DNA of 11,193 nucleotides, taken from positions 1 to 11,193 of the forward strand of contig NWUY0303897629.1 of assembly GCA_004151065.3 (NCBI GenBank), in the 5' to 3' direction. Shown one piece after another: positions 8,301 through 11,193 of the stretch. This DNA comes from Larix sibirica. Its lineage: Eukaryota; Streptophyta; Pinopsida; Pinales; Pinaceae. A program made the position numbers and the translations under genes. Positions within the stretch are counted from its first letter, which is position 1. The number at the start of each line of letters is the position of its first letter. Under the pieces are notes generated by a model. That model saw nothing but the letters and a program-made list of their open reading frames with translations. It ran no database searches and was not told the origin of the DNA.

Positions 8301-10025
8301 ATCTATTGGTCATGTTCACGCCAATTCTTTTGAGTAACATGTTTTATTCTTGTTCATGCAGATTACCAAAGACAAAAGAGACATCTTGCTTATTGAAATT
8401 CCAGATTTGTGACACTTTCTAAGAGGGCAAGCACTTGTTCTTGTTCACGCAGATTTCCAGAAAGAAAAGAGCTACCCTGCTTACTGAAGTCTGAAAGTCC
8501 AGAGTTGTGAGACTTTATAAGATGGCAGGCAAAAGTTATTCGAGAAGTATTCATTAGTAATGATCTTCAACAACTATAATCTTTTGAATTGTGAGATGGC
8601 TCCTAAAGTTTTACGTGTTGACTTCTAAGAATTTCTTGGTTTTTGAGGTCAGTCCTCTGTTGTAGCCAGCTTTCTACCGTATGAAAGAGACTTCAATTTT
8701 GGTTGTAAAATCTTCTCAAATAGATATTCTTCATTCCCACGCTGATCGTCATTTCTTGTTCTGATAAGTTTGAATGATCCCAACTGATAAGCTTACTATT
8801 GCAAAGAATTACCAGTGGAACCAAAGGTAAAACAATTGATAGAAAGGTGAAAATACTTGCTGCCATCGTCCCAATAAAACTGGATTCTATGCCAAATATC
8901 CTCCTCCATTGAATTCTGAAATATCTTCTTCAAAAACATTTTTGAATTGTTTCCTACATTATGGGAAATCGCCAGCAGATTCATTAGCAACACATAATAT
9001 TTGTTGAAAATTGGTCCTATGCTTTGTTTCTTACGTATATTTTGCCCTTAAGTTTTTCAGTTTTTAAATAATTCAAAAGTTTGAAATCGGAAGCTGAGAA
9101 TTTTTAGGAAAGATGTCCCACTGTTGTTTTCCTCTGTGCCATGTTTTTATGGCCAATATCAACTTCAGTCTTGGACCTGTCCTCAATTTCATGCACCCAT
9201 GGTTACAGTTTAAGTTGTGCAGAACCTGAGATACAGTGCCAAGGTATGCTGGCCCATTTTTCAAAACAACGGATCCAATGTAAAGCTAGTATCCTCTCAG
9301 TCATTAAAGATGGTCTTTCTTCTAATGGTCAGCCAACTCTAACTGGAGCCAAGTTGCCAACAAACTAGTTAACTTCCAGGTGCCGGTAACCCTTATTTCA
9401 CATCCCTCAAGTTCATAGAATGTGGTTGCAATGAATCACCATATAATTTTCTTCTAGGTATGAAATTATATAAATTTGCGTATATCCACAATAAATATCA
9501 AATTGGACCATTTCAATATGATGTTAGGAAACATTGCTATGGGCATGCCCTAATTTGTAGAACTTAAAACACTTTCAAGCTAGCTTATTCAACAATAATT
9601 TATTTGGACATTTAGTCCCTATAATCTGAATTTAATTGTACGATTGTTTAGCATCATGAAATTTGTTCATTCATTCTGAAGTATGCTGATTGCATTTTGC
9701 AGAGGTCATACGCCTCAAGAAGACTACTATTCAGATGGAAGGTCTGTTTCACCCATCCCTCGCAGTGAATCTCGGTCTCCTCAAGGGTTTCGGTCTAGAG
9801 CTGTGGCGAGTCCACCAAGGGCTACAAGTCCAAGAGAGAATGGAAGAAGTGTATTAAGGAGGCACAGTCCTGGCACAGGCCACAGGCTAGCAGGTGATTG
9901 TTATAAAATAAATATTAATCTTTTCAAGTCAATTCTTGCTGTGTTGTATGTGGCAATGAATTTTTAACATTTCAACTTCAGTGTTAATGGCGATCTGTGT
10001 TTTTTTTGCAGTCCATGATTTTTGA
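5170..10025 (+). CDS. SCL28: SC35-like SR splicing factor, SCL28-type (C-terminal part, spliced)
   Basis: SR proteins bind pre-mRNA through an RRM and recruit spliceosome parts through an arginine/serine-rich tail in nuclear speckles. Five exons (5170-5334, 5453-5523, 5730-5769, 9703-9893, 10012-10025) join in frame to give 159 residues and a TGA. All introns are GT-AG. The first visible residues are GEPRGFGFVKY, the RNP1 motif with its conserved aromatics, followed by the rest of the RRM ending IVFAEENRKNPQEMR. The rest is an RS/SP tail with RSPRRRYRSYSRSPSPPRRG and SVSPIPRSESRSP. The string NHQVIGGREI and the tail resemble plant SCL28 more than SCL30A/SCL33, by memory of the family. The N-terminal extension and RNP2 half are left of the window. 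Nothing in the visible coding sequence is broken. Plant SR genes commonly regulate themselves by alternative splicing, and the long introns here allow that, but this is inference. Confidence 0.85.
5453..5523 (+). CDS. SCL28: SR gene exon: start of the RS tail
   Basis: The AG at 5451-5452 precedes the exon, whose first G completes an arginine codon. It encodes TSRHPGGGFRRRTPPRSPRR and then RYR, and ends with one base before the good donor gtaagc at 5524. The upstream intron is 118 nt, typical of plants. Confidence 0.88.
5730..5769 (+). CDS. SCL28: SR gene 40-nt exon of the RS tail
   Basis: After a 206-nt intron ending tttttggacag, the exon encodes SYSRSPSPPRRGS, with its first serine split across the junction, and ends with AG. 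The donor at 5770 is gtggga, a poor match to the plant consensus gtaagt. Exon identity rests on frame continuity and RS content. Confidence 0.85.
5864..5921. repeat. 17-base direct repeat, 41-bp period
   Basis: The string ttaatttgtgtaatttg occurs at 5864-5880 and again at 5905-5921. It is short, U-rich in the transcript and lies just downstream of the weak donor at 5770. It may be simple slippage. Confidence 0.7.
6786..6851. repeat. 36-bp-period tandem repeat with an internal hairpin
   Basis: A 30-base block beginning acattacagtccatttcc occurs at 6786-6815 and, identical, at 6822-6851. The spacer completes a perfect inverted repeat: ccaacagg (6802-6809), loop atga, cctgttgg (6814-6821). Confidence 0.95.
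7148..7180. repeat. Two copies of a 10-bp palindrome
   Basis: AGAAATTTCT, its own reverse complement, is present at 7148-7157 and 7170-7179; the second is extended to gagaaatttctc. The two copies could pair with each other around a 12-base loop. Confidence 0.6.
7933..8087. repeat. Diverged ~50-bp direct repeat
   Basis: Segment 7933-7984 and segment 8038-8087 align from aaaccagt to catttg with a few substitutions and a two-base gap. Shared cores are agtttct and aacccataca. The copies are about 105 bases apart and look like an old local duplication. Confidence 0.75.
8347..8533. repeat. Diverged ~91-bp tandem duplication with acceptor-like start
   Basis: Copy 1 is 8347-8437 and copy 2 is 8438 to about 8533. 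Each begins with a near-identical pyrimidine tract and AG (ttcttgttcatgcag / ttcttgttcacgcag). A purine-rich block follows, then ctgctta/cttgctta, ccaga and ttgtgaNactttNtaaga. Copy 2 has about eight extra bases. The resemblance to a splice acceptor plus exon is visible in the + strand sense. Confidence 0.8.
9703..9893 (+). CDS. SCL28: SR gene exon: distal RS/SP tail
   Basis: The acceptor is cattttgcag before 9703; the first A completes an arginine codon. It encodes RGHTPQEDYYSDGRSVSPIP and continues through SESRSPQ, ASPPRATSPRENGRS and RRHSPGTGHRLA. The donor is gtgatt at 9894. Retention of the next intron would append DCYKININ and further residues up to a stop at about 9967 instead of the short last exon. 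Confidence 0.87.
10012..10025 (+). CDS. SCL28: SR gene last coding exon: four-residue C-terminus
   Basis: A T-rich tract ending tttttttgcag precedes 10012. The split valine is followed by H, D, F and TGA (10023-10025), so the coding part is only 14 nt, with the 3' UTR behind it. Support is a good acceptor and a correct frame; the short, non-RS ending lowers certainty. Confidence 0.6.
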
Positions 10026-10560
10026 TCCATCATTTCCAGACTGTTTTGTCAAGCCTTGAACAATTTGATAAAGCTTGTACAGTTGCTGTACATTGATCTT
10101 GGACTATCCAAATGTTCAGGAAGTTTTGGACAGGACGTAGCTTGCACTTGTTTGATGGTGTAGTATTGTCCTAGGATTGCCAGTGTCGTTACTCTGCAAA
10201 GTAGAAGTTGAGTTTTTCCTTCGTTTTTGGGATGACATATTTGGATCATGTAGCCTCAGTTCTCGGACTAAATCGGTTTACCTTGTTTAATTTACAGTTT
10301 CTCTCTATGAGTGTTAAGGGTCTTGCCCATAAAGTATTTATAAATTCCGATGTTGATTTAGTCGTGTAGATAAAAGCTACAAGTATAACAGTTCTTAAAA
10401 TCAGTGCTTTTATTCTTTTTATGTGTTTATGTGTTCTAATTTTAAACCCTGCAATGAGTTAGCCAGGTCCTTCACTTCGGGAAAGGTTCTTTACTTAGCT
10501 TGTCTTTTATAACACCAGGTCCAGTTCTTTTAAGTCTTATTGTTATATTTGTGTTGAATC
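10026..10560 (+). other. Probable 3' UTR of the SR gene
   Basis: No coding frame is recognisable after the TGA at 10023-10025. The stretch has U/G-rich tracts (for example near 10410-10440 and 10539-10556) like plant far-upstream polyadenylation elements. The exact cleavage site cannot be placed. An AATAAA lies at 10661-10666, but it abuts an A-rich repeat, so its role is doubtful. Confidence 0.5.
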
Positions 10561-10568
10561 TAGGTTCC

Positions 10569-10642
10569 CTTGAGCCCAGTATGGTGGAGATACTGTCACT
10601 TGTCACTTGAGCTCAGTATGGTGGAGATGCTGTCACTTGTTA
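10569..10642. repeat. 37-bp tandem duplication
   Basis: The unit beginning cttgagcccagtatggtgg at 10569-10605 is repeated at 10606-10642 with few changes (ccc/ctc, atact/atgct). It sits at or beyond the 3' end of the SR transcript, just left of the A-rich microsatellite. Confidence 0.9.
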
Positions 10643-10683
10643 CCTCATGATGTGACAACAAATAAAAAGTAATTAAGAGGCTC

Positions 10684-10793
10684 ATAAAATATAAAATATA
10701 AAATATAAAATAAAAAATAAATAAAAAATAAAAAATAAAAAATAAAATAAAAAATAAAAAATAAAAAATAAATAAAAAATAAAATAAAAAATA
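10684..10793. repeat. A-rich (AAAAT)n-like microsatellite
   Basis: About 110 bases consist of units of ataaa, ataaaa and ataaaaa. The + strand contains only A and T here. It could be the expanded tail of an old retroelement or simple slippage. It produces spurious FYFLF-rich open frames on the - strand. Confidence 0.95.
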
Positions 10794-11014
10794 ACACAAG
10801 TCTTTACAGTAGATATGAATTGGCGGTCACTGGGCTGCCATTTCCACCCCATCCCCATCCCCAGAAATGCATTTGAAGTACAGAATATGTCCAGCAGGTA
10901 CGAAGACACAAAATATGGGGATTCTCGGAGTGTTATACTTAGCTCTTGCAATGTTGTCCCTGAGAGTCGTAGATAAAATGGCTGACCAGTTTAATATAGT
11001 TGCATATTTCACAA
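10794..11014. other. Unassigned sequence between the A-rich repeats
   Basis: About 220 bases of mixed composition, with the non-repetitive core near 10810-10975. On the - strand an open frame reads VFVPAGHILYFKC and similar, but it has no recognised domain and runs into the microsatellite. I could not decide between intergenic sequence, the body of a retroelement and an exon of a neighbouring gene. Confidence 0.3.
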
Positions 11015-11193
11015 AATAAAAAATTAAAATTAAATTAAAAATAAATAAATAATGTAATGTTTTGTGAAATTCACATAGGTTTAAATTCAAATAAAAGTAA
11101 TTAAAAAATATCTTTATAAAAGAAATTTAAATAAAAGTAATTAAAAAATATCTTTATATATAAAAGAAAAAAATTAAAATCAAATTAAAAATA
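11015..11193. repeat. AT-rich repeat block with a 40-bp tandem unit
   Basis: A 30-base block starting aaataaaagtaattaaaa occurs at 11089-11118 and, identical, at 11129-11158. It is flanked by two similar strings (aaattaaaattaaattaaaa near 11019 and aaattaaaatcaaattaaaa near 11170). The block continues past the right edge and contains almost no G or C. Confidence 0.85.

Larger units (their letters stand above)
5770..9702 (+). other. 3.9-kb intron within the RS-tail coding region
   Basis: No further RS-coding exon in the required frame was recognised. The stretch is AT-rich and filled with short local duplications (5864-5921, 6786-6851, 7148-7180, 7933-8087, 8347-8533). It has scattered acceptor- and donor-like strings, such as cttgttcatgcag at 8349-8361 and AAG before gtatgc at 9244. 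The open frames here show no recognisable domains. Confidence 0.8.

Noticed and set aside
8796-9368. Short open frames on both strands
   Set aside because: Intronic, overlapping and without domains, conserved motifs or sensible splice partners.
5170-10025. SCL30A/SCL33 assignment instead of SCL28
   Set aside because: The RRM string NHQVIGGREI and the SPRRRYRSYSRSPSPPRR tail fit SCL28 better from memory. A phylogeny with the missing N-terminus would settle it.
10596-11090. Three - strand open frames rich in F, Y, L and I
   Set aside because: The hydrophobic runs are translations of the A/T-only microsatellite. The short VPAGHILYF segment has no domain support and no clear splice context.

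Overview
The window looks like nuclear DNA from a land plant, most likely an angiosperm with a moderately large genome. Three things point there. On the + strand there are exons of a plant-type SC35-like (SCL) SR splicing factor, with AT/U-rich introns. On the - strand there is a plant L1-type LINE whose ORF2 runs endonuclease, reverse transcriptase, then a zf-RVT zinc motif. Introns and flanks also hold many short local duplications and A/T-rich simple repeats. I cannot name the species. No prokaryotic features, CRISPR array, tRNA or rRNA gene was seen.

Layout. Positions 1 to about 3910 hold one decayed LINE on the - strand. Its 3' end lies beyond the left edge, it is apparently 5'-truncated near 3910, and it carries several stops and frameshifts. 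Positions about 3910-5169 are the rest of the same host intron, with an 81-bp tandem duplication (4113-4275) and two related, tRNA-SINE-like repeat fragments (about 4417-4675 and 4770-4960).

The host gene enters at 5170. Exons at 5170-5334, 5453-5523, 5730-5769, 9703-9893 and 10012-10025 join in frame into 159 residues plus stop: the RNP1 half of an RRM followed by an RS/SP-rich tail. The closest family I recognise is SCL28. The N-terminus and the RNP2 half of the RRM must lie left of the window, so the intron before 5170 is more than 5.1 kb and hosts the LINE in antisense. A second long intron (5770-9702, 3933 nt) has a weak donor and several local duplications, one of which looks like two adjacent copies of an acceptor-plus-exon unit. 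The 3' UTR and flank (10026 onward) contain a 37-bp duplication, an (AAAAT)n-like microsatellite and AT-rich repeats.

How the parts relate. Only one functional protein gene is supported. The LINE is dead, and because it is antisense in an intron it need not disturb the mRNA. Plant SR genes are known for long introns used in regulated splicing, so the unusual content of the two long introns is the most interesting part of the window. I found no convincing undescribed system; the splicing-related observations are hypotheses that transcript data can test.
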